A stretch of 64,000 nucleotides of DNA from Thermoanaerobacterium sp. CMT5567-10 (GCF_030534315.2 NZ_CP130558.2:1602501-1666500), one strand, 5' to 3'. Counted from the first letter of the stretch, positions 39,606 through 52,067 are shown. A program made the numbers and translations. The notes: a model not told the origin generated them from the letters alone.

Positions 39606-40040
39606 ATGATAAATAAAAAAGAGCTGATTTCAAACTTAAACTCTGATTTAACAAAAGAATACGCAGCAATGATTCAATATATACAACATTCCAGCATGCT
39701 GCATGGTGCAGAATACGTAGAAGTGATAGATAAGATATTAGAACATGCAAAAGATGAACATGAACATGCAGTAATACTGACAGATATAATTCAATACCTT
39801 GGGGGAATTCCCACGGTGGAAGTTTACCCAAGACAAACATCTCTTGACAATCGTGAAATGCTGTATCAAGATTTAAATTATGAATATGATGCATTAAATG
39901 GATACAATCAAAGAATATCACAGGCAGAAAACCTTGGATTATTTGATATAGGACAAAAATTGAGAAATATAGCTTTAGAAGAAGAAAATCATATAATAGA
40001 TCTTGAAAAAGCTCTAGGTATATTAAAAGTAGATCCATAA
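39606..40040 (+). CDS. Ferritin-like di-iron protein
   Basis: 144 residues forming a four-helix ferritin-like bundle. The paired motifs are KEYAAMIQYIQH with HAKDEHEHAVIL, and YEYDALNGYNQR with LEEENHIIDLEKAL. These supply glutamates and ExxH for a di-iron site, as in bacterioferritin-like proteins. Likely iron storage or oxidative-stress protection in the cytoplasm; exact subfamily not certain. GAGGTG precedes the ATG. Single-gene unit with its own terminator. Confidence 0.85.
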   Translation: MINKKELISNLNSDLTKEYAAMIQYIQHSSMLHGAEYVEVIDKILEHAKDEHEHAVILTDIIQYLGGIPTVEVYPRQTSLDNREMLYQDLNYEYDALNGYNQRISQAENLGLFDIGQKLRNIALEEENHIIDLEKALGILKVDP

Positions 40041-40074
40041 AAAAAATCCCTCCATGTGGAGGGATTTTTTTTAT
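40041..40074. terminator. Bidirectional terminator after the ferritin-like gene
   Basis: AAATCCCTCCA pairs with TGGAGGGATTT around GT, with A-run and T-run flanks. It serves converging transcripts. Confidence 0.9.
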
Positions 40075-40364
40075 TTTTTAGCATCTTTTAATGCTTGCTC
40101 TGCTAATTCTTTAAATGTCTTTGATGATTCTATTGCACCTGCAACAGTATCGACTTTTGATGTATCTCGACTGTCTACTAACTCCTGCCGCAATTTTTCA
40201 TCTACTTCTTTTGGAGTTATATTATTTTTAGCTTTCATCTTTGAAGCATAATCAGCATCGTCTCTTTTGAACTTACCATTTTTATCAACTTCATTATACA
40301 AAACATCTGTTATTTTTCCATCTTTTACAGTTATCTCGATCTGACCTTTATATCCATGTTCATC
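40071..40364 (-). pseudogene. FMN-binding-domain lipoprotein, N-terminally truncated
   Basis: The frame reads DEHGYKGQIEITVKDGKI, VLYNEVDKNGKFKRDDADY, then VDTVAGAIESSKTFKELAEQ. This matches the C-terminal FMN_bind domain of membrane-anchored lipoproteins, where the flavin-attachment threonine or serine sits in the SGAT-like stretch (here AGAIESS). A TAA (40365-40367) directly precedes the conserved part, and no signal peptide or start with a ribosome binding site is found upstream. A 76-residue frame from MYNEVDKNG is possible but lacks a binding site. Confidence 0.75.
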
Positions 40365-40454
40365 TTAGAAAAATTTTAACAGTTCATCACCATAACATAT
40401 ATTCGACATTAAGTAAAATTCCTTCTTTTGTTAAAATAATTTTTAACAAAATTT

Positions 40455-42902
40455 TTACTCTTCCTCATCATCATTGTCTATCTTTGCAGTTGAAACAACT
40501 CTATCACCATCATCGAGTTTCATCAGCGTAACTCCAGTCGTATCCCTGTGCATCTTAGATATATCAGCAATTTTCGTCCTTATGAGTATCCCATTAGCTG
40601 AAATTATCATAAGCTCATCTTTTTCACTTACAGACATTATTGAAACTAATTTTCCAGTTTTTTTTGTTATTTTTGTAGCTATTATTCCTTTTCCAGCCCT
40701 TGTCTGCAATCTGTATTCTTTCGCATCGCTTCTTTTTCCATAACCATTTTCAGTTACAACCAATATCTCACTGCCTTCGTCTATAAGATCCATCTCTACA
40801 ACATAATCATCATCTCTAAGAGATATAGCTATAACACCTCTTGCCTGTCTTCCTACAGGTCTCAGATTATTTTCATGGAATCTAATGCAAAAACCATTAG
40901 CTGTACCTATAATAATTTCCTTATTACCATCCGTAAGCATAACATTTATAAGTTCATCACTATCGTCAAGCTTAATAGCTGTATTACCGCTTTTTTTAAT
41001 TTTAGGAAAATCATCTATTTCTGTCTTTTTAATGATCCCCTTCTTTGTACACATGACTACATATCTTGCTTTAACGGAATTCCTTATTGGTATTACAGCA
41101 TTTACTTTTTCATCTTGATCTATTTGAATTAGATTAACTATAGCCGTCCCTTTTGCTTGTCTTCCTGATTCAGGTATATCTATAGTTCTTAAGCTGTATA
41201 CTTTTCCTTTATTTGTAAAAAACAAAAGCCTGTCATGAGTTGTTGTCGTAAAGACATTCTCTACAAAGTCGTCTTCTCTCGTGGATATACCCGATATACC
41301 TTTTCCTCCACGCTTCTGAGATTTATATGCGTCAAGCGGCATTCTCTTTATATAACCAAAATGCGTCATTGTTACAACAGCATCTTCCAGTTGAACTAAA
41401 TCTTCAATATCCATTTCATCTTCTTTTGCTACTATATGAGTCTTTCTTTCCGATGAAAATTTATCTTTTATTTCTTTAAGTTCTTTTTTAATTATTTCCA
41501 GCACCTTTTTTTCATCAGCTAATATGCCTTTCAGTTCTCCGATTTTCCTATACAGTTCATTTAATTCATCTTCTACCTTTTGCCTTTCAAGGCCAGTTAA
41601 ACGCCCCAATCTCATATCAACAATTGCCTGAGATTGTTTATCACTTAGCCCAAACTTCTCCATCAAGTTTTGCTTAGCTATAGGCTCTGTTTTAGAGCTT
41701 CGTATAACATTTATAACTTCATCTATATGATCTAACGCTATCTTCAGCCCTTCTAATATATGTGCTCTTTCTTCAGCTTTCTGAAGCTCAAACCTTGTCC
41801 TTCTTGTAATAACATCTACTTGATGGTCTACATACTTTTCTATGATCTGATTTAATGACAGTATCTTTGGAGCCCCATCTACAAGTGCCAACATTATGGC
41901 TCCAAATGTCTGCTGCATCTGAGTATGCATGTAAAGTTTATTTAGAACAACCTTTGGATTTACATCTCTCTTTAATTCGATGACAACTCTCATTCCATTT
42001 CTATCGGATTCATCTCTTAAATCAGATATACCTTCGATATGTTTATCTCTCACTAGCTCTGCTATCTTTTCAACCAGTTTTGATTTTATTACCATATAAG
42101 GTACTTCCGTAATTACAATTCTATTTCTGCCATTATGCTCCTCTATTTCTGCTTTTGCTCTAACTATTATTTTGCCTCTACCTGTTTTATACGTATCCTT
42201 TATACCATCTTTTCCAACAATAAGGCCTCCTGTTGGAAAGTCAGGTCCTTTAATATATTTCATAAGCTCATCTGTAGTGATGTAAGGATTGTCTATATAA
42301 GCTATTATACCATCTATGACTTCACCTAAATTATGGGGAGGAATATTAGTTGCCATGCCAACAGCTATACCTTGTGATCCATTTACCAATAGGTTAGGAA
42401 ACCTTGATGGTAGTACAACAGGCTCTTTGAAATTTTCATCAAAGTTTGGAACAAAATCAACAGTTTCTTTATTGATATCAGTAAGCATCTCTATCGCTAT
42501 CTTCGACAGCCTTGCCTCTGTGTACCTCATAGCAGCAGCCGGATCTCCGTCGATGCTTCCAAAGTTTCCATGGCCATCAACTAATGGCTCCCTCATGGAA
42601 AAATCTTGTGCCATTCTTACCATCGCATCATAAACAGCTACATCACCATGTGGATGGTATTTTCCTAAAACTTCTCCAACGACAGATACACTTTTTTTAT
42701 ACGGTTTATCAGGCGTTAATCCAAGCCCATTCATAGCATAAAGAATTCTCCTGTGAACAGGCTTTAATCCATCCCTGACATCAGGCAAAGCCCTGCTTAC
42801 AATGACGCTCATAGCGTAATCAATAAATGATTTTTTCATTTCATCTTCAACATCTACAGGTATAACTCTCATTTCTTCATTATTTGTATTATTATCACTC
42901 AC
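40455..42902 (-). CDS. gyrA: DNA gyrase subunit A
   Basis: 815 residues. The breakage-reunion domain has the active tyrosine in [14 protein letters not shown], plus [19 protein letters not shown]. The C-terminal beta-pinwheel includes the GyrA box [10 protein letters not shown] near residue 535. It introduces negative supercoils with GyrB. It starts 13 bp after gyrB and ends in an acidic tail (IDNDDEEE). Confidence 0.98.
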   Translation of the reverse strand: MSDNNTNNEEMRVIPVDVEDEMKKSFIDYAMSVIVSRALPDVRDGLKPVHRRILYAMNGLGLTPDKPYKKSVSVVGEVLGKYHPHGDVAVYDAMVRMAQDFSMREPLVDGHGNFGSIDGDPAAAMRYTEARLSKIAIEMLTDINKETVDFVPNFDENFKEPVVLPSRFPNLLVNGSQGIAVGMATNIPPHNLGEVIDGIIAYIDNPYITTDELMKYIKGPDFPTGGLIVGKDGIKDTYKTGRGKIIVRAKAEIEEHNGRNRIVITEVPYMVIKSKLVEKIAELVRDKHIEGISDLRDESDRNGMRVVIELKRDVNPKVVLNKLYMHTQMQQTFGAIMLALVDGAPKILSLNQIIEKYVDHQVDVITRRTRFELQKAEERAHILEGLKIALDHIDEVINVIRSSKTEPIAKQNLMEKFGLSDKQSQAIVDMRLGRLTGLERQKVEDELNELYRKIGELKGILADEKKVLEIIKKELKEIKDKFSSERKTHIVAKEDEMDIEDLVQLEDAVVTMTHFGYIKRMPLDAYKSQKRGGKGISGISTREDDFVENVFTTTTHDRLLFFTNKGKVYSLRTIDIPESGRQAKGTAIVNLIQIDQDEKVNAVIPIRNSVKARYVVMCTKKGIIKKTEIDDFPKIKKSGNTAIKLDDSDELINVMLTDGNKEIIIGTANGFCIRFHENNLRPVGRQARGVIAISLRDDDYVVEMDLIDEGSEILVVTENGYGKRSDAKEYRLQTRAGKGIIATKITKKTGKLVSIMSVSEKDELMIISANGILIRTKIADISKMHRDTTGVTLMKLDDGDRVVSTAKIDNDDEEE

Positions 42903-42915
42903 TTAAAACACCTGC

Positions 42916-44832
<1,917 letters not shown>

Positions 44833-44850
44833 CTAAATTCCAATAGTTTT

Positions 44851-44879
44851 ATTGTATCATTTTTTTGATTTTTATACAA
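44851..44879 (-). promoter_or_regulatory. gyrBA promoter
   Basis: TTGTAT (44874-44879) and TACAAT (44851-44856) with a 17-bp spacer on the minus strand. Confidence 0.75.
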
Positions 44880-45024
44880 GGAAACACAGTATTAGGCAAA
44901 TTTATGCAAATTTATAATGAATAATTTATCATCAAATGAAATATTTTTATTTTATAAATACACGATTTTATAATATACTTAAAATATAATAAAATAAGAG
45001 CGTTATTATCAAGGTGGTGTTAAA

Positions 45025-46386
45025 TTGGATTTACTCGGTGTTGTCTTTGGTAAAATTGTCATATTAGGTTGCAAATTAACTGGAAAAAACGGTACATCAC
45101 TACCAGGAAAACTTGCACTTAAAATAAGTCCTAACCTAATAAAAGATATTGTAAAAGGTGTAAAGAATGAAAAAGTCGTTGTAACAGGAACAAATGGAAA
45201 AACGACAACATCAGGACTTATCGCAGAAATATTAAAATCATCAGGTAAAAAAGTTGTACACAACAGGGAAGGCGCAAACATGTTAAGCGGTATTGCTACA
45301 GTACTGATAAAAAACAGCGACTTTTTTGGAAACATAAAAAAAGACACAGGTGTATTCGAAGTCGATGAAGCAAACATGCCTCTTGTTTTGAATGATATTA
45401 ATCCAAAGATAGTCGTAGTTACAAACTTTTTTAGAGACCAGCTTGATAGATATGGAGAGCTGGACATCACAATAAAAAAGGTTAAAGAATCTTTAAATAG
45501 ACTTCCTAAAGATTCAATACTTCTTTTAAATGCAGATGAACCTTTCACTGCTTCACTAGGTGATGATTTAAATTTAAATGTCATGTACTATGGAATTTTA
45601 GACAAGCTAAACTACGGATATAGCCTTTCACCAGCATTTGAACAAAAGTACTGTCCTGTATGCGGCGGTAAATACGTGTACAAAGATGTTTTTTACGGAC
45701 AATTGGGAGATTACTATTGCCCAAAATGCGGCAAATCAAGACCTGACTTAGACTTTGGTGCACTAGATATCAAACTTACCGAAGATGGCATATCATTTAA
45801 AATTAAGTACAAAGATAAAATAATAAACATAGAAAGCCATCTCACTGGAGCTTATAATGTATACAATGTAATGTCATCTGTAGCCACAAATATACTTTTA
45901 GGAACTCCTTTAAGCTATATACAAGCCGGATTAAACAATTATAGGCCTATTGCAGGAAGATTGCAGACAACATACTTAAAAGGCAAAAAAGCCATAATAA
46001 ACCTTATTAAAAACCCAATAGGCTTTGACAGCACTTTAAACATGCTAAGAGAAATAAACAAACCCTTAAACCTCCTAATTGCCATAAATGACAATTACGC
46101 TGACGGCAGAGATGTATCATGGCTTTGGGATGTGGATATGGAGAACTTTGTATCACATGCAAAAATAAATCATGTGGTGACATCAGGGTTAAGAGCAGAA
46201 GACATGGCATTGAGGCTAAAATACGCTGGTATAGACCCAAAAAGGATAAAAATTATCAATTCCATAGAAAATGCCCTTGATTACATCCCAACTGTTACAA
46301 ATGAAGAATTGATAGCAGTACTGCCTAATTATACATCACTGCATGAGGTAAATAGTTATATGAAGTCAAGAGGTGTCAAAGTATGA
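45025..46386 (+). CDS. murT: MurT, lipid II isoglutaminyl synthase Mur-ligase subunit
   Basis: 453 residues. Mur-ligase P-loop VVTGTNGKTTTSGLIAEIL near residue 52, then VFEVDEANMPL and NFFRDQLDRYGEL. An inserted four-cysteine zinc ribbon (CPVCGG..YYCPKCGK, about 211-234) and a C-terminal DUF1727 part are specific to MurT. With GatD it amidates the D-glutamate of lipid II. TTG start at 45025 after AAGGTGGTG. Its stop overlaps the gatD start. Confidence 0.95.
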   Translation: MDLLGVVFGKIVILGCKLTGKNGTSLPGKLALKISPNLIKDIVKGVKNEKVVVTGTNGKTTTSGLIAEILKSSGKKVVHNREGANMLSGIATVLIKNSDFFGNIKKDTGVFEVDEANMPLVLNDINPKIVVVTNFFRDQLDRYGELDITIKKVKESLNRLPKDSILLLNADEPFTASLGDDLNLNVMYYGILDKLNYGYSLSPAFEQKYCPVCGGKYVYKDVFYGQLGDYYCPKCGKSRPDLDFGALDIKLTEDGISFKIKYKDKIINIESHLTGAYNVYNVMSSVATNILLGTPLSYIQAGLNNYRPIAGRLQTTYLKGKKAIINLIKNPIGFDSTLNMLREINKPLNLLIAINDNYADGRDVSWLWDVDMENFVSHAKINHVVTSGLRAEDMALRLKYAGIDPKRIKIINSIENALDYIPTVTNEELIAVLPNYTSLHEVNSYMKSRGVKV

Positions 46387-47114
46387 AATTAATAATTGGA
46401 CATATGTACCCTGATTTATTAAATCTTTACGGTGATAGAGGAAACATAATAACCCTTAAAAAAAGATGTGAATGGAGAGGAATAGACGCTGAAATAAAGT
46501 CTATAACTATCGATACAAATACAAATTTTACAGACATCGACATATTATTTTTAGGTGGAGGTTCTGACAGAGAACAAAAAATAGTCAGCGATGATTTAAC
46601 ACTAAAAAGGGCAAAAAATTTAAAGTCCGCTATTGAGGATGGTTTGACTCTGCTCAGTATATGCGGTGGATATCAATTGCTGGGTAAATATTATTTATCA
46701 TCAGATGGAAATAAACTCCCCGGCATAGGTGCATTAGACATATACACTGTGGCAGGAAACAAAAGAATGATTGACAACATAATAATAGAGTCAACCATTG
46801 ATGGCAAAACATTCAAAATGGTTGGTTTTGAAAATCACTCTGGAAAAACATTTCTACAAAATGTAAAACCATTAGGAAGAGTCATATATGGAAATGGAAA
46901 TAATGGTGAAGACGGCATGGAAGGTGCTGTATATAAGAATACCTTCGGGACATATCTTCATGGACCTGTATTACCTAAAAACCCTGAATTTACAGATATG
47001 TTGATAAAAAAAGCACTGGACAGAAAATACGGAAAAAATCAACTAGAACCTTTAGATGACTCTTTTGAACATCTAACGCAAAATGCCATAATAAAAAGAT
47101 TTGCAAAAAAATAG
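46383..47114 (+). CDS. gatD: GatD, lipid II isoglutaminyl synthase glutamine amidotransferase subunit
   Basis: 243 residues of the class I glutamine amidotransferase type. The nucleophile cysteine is in LLSICGGYQLLGKYY, with VGFENHSGKTFL and TYLHGPVLPKNPEF supplying the partner histidine. It provides ammonia to MurT. Four bases overlap with murT (ATGA). Confidence 0.95.
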   Translation: MKLIIGHMYPDLLNLYGDRGNIITLKKRCEWRGIDAEIKSITIDTNTNFTDIDILFLGGGSDREQKIVSDDLTLKRAKNLKSAIEDGLTLLSICGGYQLLGKYYLSSDGNKLPGIGALDIYTVAGNKRMIDNIIIESTIDGKTFKMVGFENHSGKTFLQNVKPLGRVIYGNGNNGEDGMEGAVYKNTFGTYLHGPVLPKNPEFTDMLIKKALDRKYGKNQLEPLDDSFEHLTQNAIIKRFAKK

Positions 47115-47134
47115 AGGATAACCTCTATTTTTTA
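47105..47134. terminator. Bidirectional terminator between gatD and remB
   Basis: AAAAATAGAGG pairs with CCTCTATTTTT around ATAA. It ends the plus-strand gatD transcript and the minus-strand remB transcript. Confidence 0.88.
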
Positions 47135-47389
47135 TTCTTCATATTTTAAAGCTCTTTTTATTATTGTATATGATGAAATTGGCGATAAGTATATTATGCT
47201 TTTGTTGTCTCTCTCAGTAACCACAAAAGACTTTAAATTATCCTTTGATATCTTCACAATAAACCCTTCTTCTTCAGCTATTCTCAAAAATTCACAAGTA
47301 TCTTTCGACATCTGTTTGACATCAATATTAAAAACCGCTATTATTTCGTTGTCAGGTACAACAACATTACCACCTAAATGAACGTACAT
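47132..47389 (-). CDS. remB: DUF370 protein, RemB-like
   Basis: 85 residues starting MYVHLGGNVVVPDNEIIAVFNID, the DUF370 signature, with a C-terminal IYLSPISSYTIIKRAL. In Bacillus the homologue next to recF and gyrB is RemB (YaaB), a matrix-regulation protein of poorly known mechanism. ATG 47389 has AGGAGG just before it. It follows recF closely. Confidence 0.9.
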   Translation of the reverse strand: MYVHLGGNVVVPDNEIIAVFNIDVKQMSKDTCEFLRIAEEEGFIVKISKDNLKSFVVTERDNKSIIYLSPISSYTIIKRALKYEE

Positions 47390-47399
47390 AATTTCCTCC

Positions 47400-48488
47400 T
47401 TAATCAGGCATTATTACTCCATCTGAAATTAAAAAGTATTTGTCACCTTTTATATCATCTTTTTCTGTATGTGTTATAAATGTCTGGCAACCACTAATTT
47501 TATTTAAAATATATCTTCTTCTATTTAAATCCAGTTCTGACATTACATCATCAAGTAAAAGTATTGGATTTTCATGGTTCTCAGACTTTATCATTTCATG
47601 TTCAGCTAGTTTAAGACATAAAGCAATTGTCCTCTGCTGTCCCTGCGATGCATAAATTCTGGAATCATGACCATTTACATATATTTTAATATCATCTCTA
47701 TGAGGCCCGTATTTAGTATCGCCATATTTTATATCTATATCTCTATTTAATTTCAACTTATTGCTTAGTGATTCTTTTATGTACTTTATATCATCAATTT
47801 TATCCATAACATTGTTCCAGTAGCAAATCTCAACTTCTTCATTTGATATATCATGCAATATCTTTTTCACAATTAAATTAAGATTATTGACGTACTGTTT
47901 CCTGTACATCATGATTTTAGACCCAAAAATTGAAAGCTGTTCATCCATTATATCCAGAAGCTTTAAATTTTCACTTTTAAATTTTATATCTTTTAATACT
48001 TTGTTTCTATTTGCTAAAACTTTGTTGTACTGTATAATATCGTAAAGGTAATTTCTTTTAATCATTGATATAGATGCGTCCATGTACCGTCTTCTTATAA
48101 AAGGACTACCTTTTACAATGTTTAAATCGTCTGGAGAAAAAATTGTTGTAAGTATAACTCCAATAAGCTCTGAAATACTTTTTATCTTATTGTTGTTCAC
48201 TTTAAAAAATCTGTTTTGATTCAATTTATAACCTGTTTCAATTGTTATTTCTTCATTGTCTATATCAAATATACCTTTCATATAATAGTAATCACTGTTA
48301 AAGTTTACCATGTCCTTGTTTTTGCTATTTCTGAACGATTTGCCAATGCTTAAGATCCTTATACATTCTAAAAGATTACTTTTACCTTGTGCATTTGTTC
48401 CATATATTACATTAGTTCCAGCAGAGAATGTTACCTTTTGATGCTTTAAGTTCTTAAAATTGTCAATTGTAAGCTCTTTCAAATACAC
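47400..48488 (-). CDS. recF: DNA replication and repair protein RecF
   Basis: 362 residues. SMC-like ATPase with Walker A VIYGTNAQGKSNLLECI, signature ASQGQQRTIALCLKLAE and Walker B ENPILLLDDVMSELD. It guides RecA loading at gaps with RecO and RecR. Eleven bases separate its stop from remB. Confidence 0.97.
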   Translation of the reverse strand: MYLKELTIDNFKNLKHQKVTFSAGTNVIYGTNAQGKSNLLECIRILSIGKSFRNSKNKDMVNFNSDYYYMKGIFDIDNEEITIETGYKLNQNRFFKVNNNKIKSISELIGVILTTIFSPDDLNIVKGSPFIRRRYMDASISMIKRNYLYDIIQYNKVLANRNKVLKDIKFKSENLKLLDIMDEQLSIFGSKIMMYRKQYVNNLNLIVKKILHDISNEEVEICYWNNVMDKIDDIKYIKESLSNKLKLNRDIDIKYGDTKYGPHRDDIKIYVNGHDSRIYASQGQQRTIALCLKLAEHEMIKSENHENPILLLDDVMSELDLNRRRYILNKISGCQTFITHTEKDDIKGDKYFLISDGVIMPD

Positions 48489-48546
48489 TTATTCCTTATC
48501 CTTTCGTTATATGGAAAATAACATAATCTTAATACATTGTAATATA

Positions 48547-48753
48547 TTACAAAATTATAAATTCATGGTCATTAACAACTACAATATCACCACTGCGCAA
48601 CTTCTTGCCTCTTTTAAGTTCAATATTGCCGTTTACTTTTACAAGCCCATTTAATATCATCTGTTTACCTTTACCACCAGTTTCTGCAATACCTACATAC
48701 TTCAAAAATTGATCAAGTGTAATATAATCCGTGTTAATTTTTACCTCTTTCAT
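48547..48753 (-). CDS. yaaA: S4-domain RNA-binding protein YaaA
   Basis: 68 residues: MKEVKINTDYITLDQFLKYVGI, then TGGKGKQMILNGLVKVNG and LRSGDIV, the S4 fold. It always sits between dnaN and recF in Firmicutes. ATG 48753 follows AAAGGA. RNA partner unknown. Confidence 0.93.
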   Translation of the reverse strand: MKEVKINTDYITLDQFLKYVGIAETGGKGKQMILNGLVKVNGNIELKRGKKLRSGDIVVVNDHEFIIL

Positions 48754-48774
48754 AATATCTAATCCTTTCAATTA

Positions 48775-49887
48775 CTAACCATTTAATTTTACAGGCAACA
48801 CCATGTATAAATAATCATCATCTTCTACAGGAGTTATTATCATAGGGTTAATGCTGTTTATCATATTCATTTTAATTTTTTCAGAATCAATCACCCTCAA
48901 TGCTTCTAGTAGATACCTGGAGTTAAATGCGATCTCTATCAGATTTCCTTCAATATCAATATTCACTCGTTCAGACATCTTTCCCTTTTCTGAATTTGAC
49001 GATATAATAAGTTCCCTTTCATTAAAAGTGAACTTTATCAAATTGCTTTTATTTGAAGCTAATAGCGATGCCCTATCTATGGCACCTATTAAATCATCTT
49101 TTTTGATAATGACTATCGACTTAAAGTCTTTTGGAATGACTGCCTTATAATTCATATAATTCCCATCCAGAAGCTTTGATATAACTTTTGTATCATTAAT
49201 TTCAAATAAAATCTGATTACCTGTAAAAGACACATACACATTATCATCATTATCTTCCATTATCCTAACAAGCTCATTTGCAGTCGTACCCGGTATGACA
49301 ACACTAAAGTCGTCAAATCCTTTTAACAAAAGATCTTCTGATATATATTTTTTTATTGCCATACGGTATCCATCTAGTGCTACCATATTTATCGTATTTT
49401 TGCTTATCTCCATTAGTATTCCTGTTAAAACAGGTCTTGTCATATCTTGTGCAACACAAAATGAAGTCATTTTAATCATTTCTTTTAAAACATTTTGATT
49501 TATACTAAAAGTTATTTCTTTTAAAACTTCCGGTATATCAGGAAATTCTTCTGATGAATTACCTGATATTGTAAATTCTGATAATCCGCACTTTATATTC
49601 ACTACGTAATCTTGGTCAGTTGTAAAGTAAATGGTATCTTCTGGAAGTTTTCTTACGAGATCAGAGAAAACTTTCGATGACACGACAATACTTCCCTCTT
49701 CGACAATTTCAGCATCAACTTTACATTCAATACCTATTTCCATATCTGTTGAATACATGACTAATTTATTGTCTTTTGCAGTTAAAAGTATTCCTTGGAG
49801 AATAGGCAGGGTGGTACGGGGGGTTACCCCCTTTATAACTTTATTTACCGCATTTAATAATGAAATTTTATCGCAAGAAAATTTCAT
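48775..49887 (-). CDS. dnaN: DNA polymerase III beta subunit (sliding clamp)
   Basis: About 370 residues making three clamp domains. MKFSCDKISLLNAVNKV start, GVTPRTTLPILQGILL, and a C-terminal YLYMVLPVKLNG peptide with the usual clamp ending. Start ATG 49887 lies eight bases after AAAAGGAG; the upstream frame would begin inside that site. Confidence 0.97.
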   Translation of the reverse strand: MKFSCDKISLLNAVNKVIKGVTPRTTLPILQGILLTAKDNKLVMYSTDMEIGIECKVDAEIVEEGSIVVSSKVFSDLVRKLPEDTIYFTTDQDYVVNIKCGLSEFTISGNSSEEFPDIPEVLKEITFSINQNVLKEMIKMTSFCVAQDMTRPVLTGILMEISKNTINMVALDGYRMAIKKYISEDLLLKGFDDFSVVIPGTTANELVRIMEDNDDNVYVSFTGNQILFEINDTKVISKLLDGNYMNYKAVIPKDFKSIVIIKKDDLIGAIDRASLLASNKSNLIKFTFNERELIISSNSEKGKMSERVNIDIEGNLIEIAFNSRYLLEALRVIDSEKIKMNMINSINPMIITPVEDDDYLYMVLPVKLNG

Positions 49888-49989
49888 AAAGTTTTCGCTC
49901 CTTTTAAGCATATTTTATAGAAATAAGAATATATATAAAAATAGTAGTAGTAATAATAGAGCTTGTTAATATGTGAAAAAGTATTTTAA

Positions 49990-50108
49990 TATGCGTAGCG
50001 ATAAGCTTCGACATTTGTTAATAAATTTGTTTAAACAGTGGAAAATTATTAACAATATCAACAAGCTCAAAAAAATAATGTTATTAACAGTTTATTAACG
50101 TGGATATG
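49990..50108. other. oriC: oriC part 2: DnaA-box-like cluster between dnaA and dnaN
   Basis: Four boxes of the form TTATTAACA or TTATTAACG lie at 50016-50024 (reverse), 50046-50054, 50081-50089 and 50092-50100 in a very AT-rich stretch. The consensus DnaA box is TTATCCACA, so these are variant boxes. In Bacillus the unwinding element lies in this gap. Confidence 0.7.
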
Positions 50109-51440
50109 TTAAAATCCTTTTATTCGTTTTTTAAGTTCTTCTATCTGTTTATTTAATGACTCATCTTCTTTAATGTCGTTTGAAATTTTATCGTACGCAT
50201 GTATTACCGTAGTATGATCTTTACCGAATTCTTCACCTATCTTTGGTAATGACAAATCAGTCATTTCACGAGCTAAGTACATTGCAATCTGCCTTGGGAA
50301 TGCTATTGTCTTCGTTCTTTTTTTCGATATAAAATCCTCATATTTTATGTTGTAATATTTACATACTTCTTCTTGTATCAGTTTAACCGTTATTTTTCTA
50401 ACTTTGTTTGATATTATGTCTTTTAGTGCATCTTTTGCAAGATCAAGATCGATATTTGCCTTTGTAAGTGATGAAAAGGCAACAATTCTTATTAGTGCAC
50501 CTTCTAATTCTCTTATATTAGAAGGAATTTTTTCTGCTATATATATAAGTACATCATCAGGTATATTTAAGTTTTCATTTTGCGCTTTTTTCTTTAAGAT
50601 AGCTATCCTTGTTTCAAAGTCTGGCGGCTGAATATCTGCTATGAGTCCCCATTCAAATCGAGATCTTAGCCTGTCTTCAAGTGTTGGTATCTCTTTTGGA
50701 GGTCTATCACTTGAAACTATGATCTGTTTATTTGCTTCATATAATGTATTGAATGTGTGGAAGAATTCCTCCTGTGTCCTTTCTTTTTTAGCGATGAATT
50801 GTATATCATCAATCAGAAGGATATCCATACTTCTATATTTATTTCTAAATTCTTCGTTTTTGTCATCTTTTATAGAGTTAACTAGTTCATTTGTAAATGT
50901 CTCAGATGTAACATACATTATTTTTGTATTGCTGTTGTGCTCTAGTACGAAATGGCCTATTGCATGCATTAAATGTGTTTTGCCAAGGCCAACCCCCCCA
51001 TATATAAATAATGGATTATATGCCCTTGCAGGTGATTGAGCTACGGCTAAACATGCAGCATGAGCCAGTTTGTTGCTGTTTCCAACCACAAATGTGTCAA
51101 ATGTATATTTAGGATTCAGCATAGTAGAAACAATTTTGTCTTTGTCGTTTTTATACTGGACTGTTTCCTTTATCTTTTTATACTCTTCTTCATCTTCGGA
51201 GACTATTTTTATTTCTATGTTTTTATTAGTAATAGATTTTGCCGCATCGTATATTACGTTTAAGTATCTTCCGTTTATTATGTTTTTGGTAAATACATTG
51301 ACAGTTGATAGTACCAGTATATTGTCTAAAAGAGCAACTGGCTTTAAATGGACAAGCCAAGTTGTATAACTGGTAGACGTCAACTCACTTTTTAATTTTT
51401 CAAATATTGCATCCCACAATGTGTAACAATCTTCATACAT
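50109..51440 (-). CDS. dnaA: Chromosomal replication initiator DnaA
   Basis: About 443 residues. Domain I starts [23 protein letters not shown]+ domain with [35 protein letters not shown] and SSDRPPKEI. The C-terminal box-binding signature is [14 protein letters not shown]. Start ATG 51440 follows TAGGAGG with a good spacing; the longer frame runs through the binding site. Confidence 0.98.
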   Translation of the reverse strand: MYEDCYTLWDAIFEKLKSELTSTSYTTWLVHLKPVALLDNILVLSTVNVFTKNIINGRYLNVIYDAAKSITNKNIEIKIVSEDEEEYKKIKETVQYKNDKDKIVSTMLNPKYTFDTFVVGNSNKLAHAACLAVAQSPARAYNPLFIYGGVGLGKTHLMHAIGHFVLEHNSNTKIMYVTSETFTNELVNSIKDDKNEEFRNKYRSMDILLIDDIQFIAKKERTQEEFFHTFNTLYEANKQIIVSSDRPPKEIPTLEDRLRSRFEWGLIADIQPPDFETRIAILKKKAQNENLNIPDDVLIYIAEKIPSNIRELEGALIRIVAFSSLTKANIDLDLAKDALKDIISNKVRKITVKLIQEEVCKYYNIKYEDFISKKRTKTIAFPRQIAMYLAREMTDLSLPKIGEEFGKDHTTVIHAYDKISNDIKEDESLNKQIEELKKRIKGF

Positions 51441-51850
51441 TTTGTGACCTCCTACAAATATAAACAAGCTGTTGATAAAAATTAGTTTATTTATGTTTAT
51501 ATCGGATAAATGTTGATAAAATTTGTTTAAAAGGAAAAAAAAATATCAACAATGTATCATTGTTTTTTAGTTATAAATATACTGTGTATAAAGTTTTGTT
51601 TATAAAAATTTATCTAAAAAGGCTTAAAAAACCTTGAATATAATTTTAATACATAAGAAAAAAATGAAAAAATAACAAGTTATTCACAGATTTATACACA
51701 ACCTGTGAATAACTAAATATCTATATGAATAAATTTATTTACTTATTAACAACTTCGATTATATGATATCAAATTATTAACACATTATCAATAAAAAAAT
51801 AAAATTTATCAACAACGTATGAATAAAACTTTTTAATATGTTAATAACAT
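51441..51850. other. oriC: oriC part 1: DnaA-box cluster between dnaA and rpmH
   Basis: TTATTCACA (51680-51688), TTATACACA (51692-51700) and reverse TTATTCACA (51704-51712) form a tight triplet. TTATTAACA copies lie at 51743-51751 and 51774-51782, with a reverse copy at 51839-51847. TTATCAACA lies at 51806-51814, with reverse copies at 51470-51478 and 51511-51519. The 410-bp region is otherwise gene-free and extremely AT-rich. Confidence 0.85.
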
Positions 51851-51865
51851 TAATGGATTAATTTA

Positions 51866-51894
51866 TTGACATGCAAATAAATAAACGATATAAT
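51866..51894 (+). promoter_or_regulatory. rpmH promoter
   Basis: Consensus TTGACA (51866-51871), 17-bp spacer, consensus TATAAT (51889-51894). Confidence 0.92.
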
Positions 51895-51930
51895 CTTATT
51901 AGCATTTTTAAGGTTTTAGGAGGTGTAGTA

Positions 51931-52065
51931 GTGCTACGTACACATCAGCCAAAAGTAAGGCATAGAAAAAAGGAACATGGATTTAGAAAAAGGATGTCTA
52001 CTAAAAATGGACGTGATGTTTTAAGAAGAAGAAGGAGAAAGGGTAGACATAGGTTGACAGCATAA
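51931..52065 (+). CDS. rpmH: 50S ribosomal protein L34
   Basis: 44 residues, the full length of L34: [17 protein letters not shown] and [19 protein letters not shown] are family-defining. GTG start at 51931, seven bases after GGAGG. First gene of the plus-strand origin block. Confidence 0.98.
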   Translation: MLRTHQPKVRHRKKEHGFRKRMSTKNGRDVLRRRRRKGRHRLTA

Positions 52066-52067
52066 GG

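Noticed and set aside
39586-40038. Long antisense frame opposite the ferritin-like gene
   Set aside because: It mirrors a well-supported coding frame, is leucine-rich by codon reflection, and has no start signals.
40431-40451. Terminator after gyrA (TTGTTAAAA/TTTTTAACAA)
   Set aside because: The stem is entirely A/T apart from one G-C pair and could arise by chance in this composition.
45009-45584. 191-codon antisense frame opposite murT
   Set aside because: Shadow of the Mur-ligase gene; no family match or ribosome binding site.
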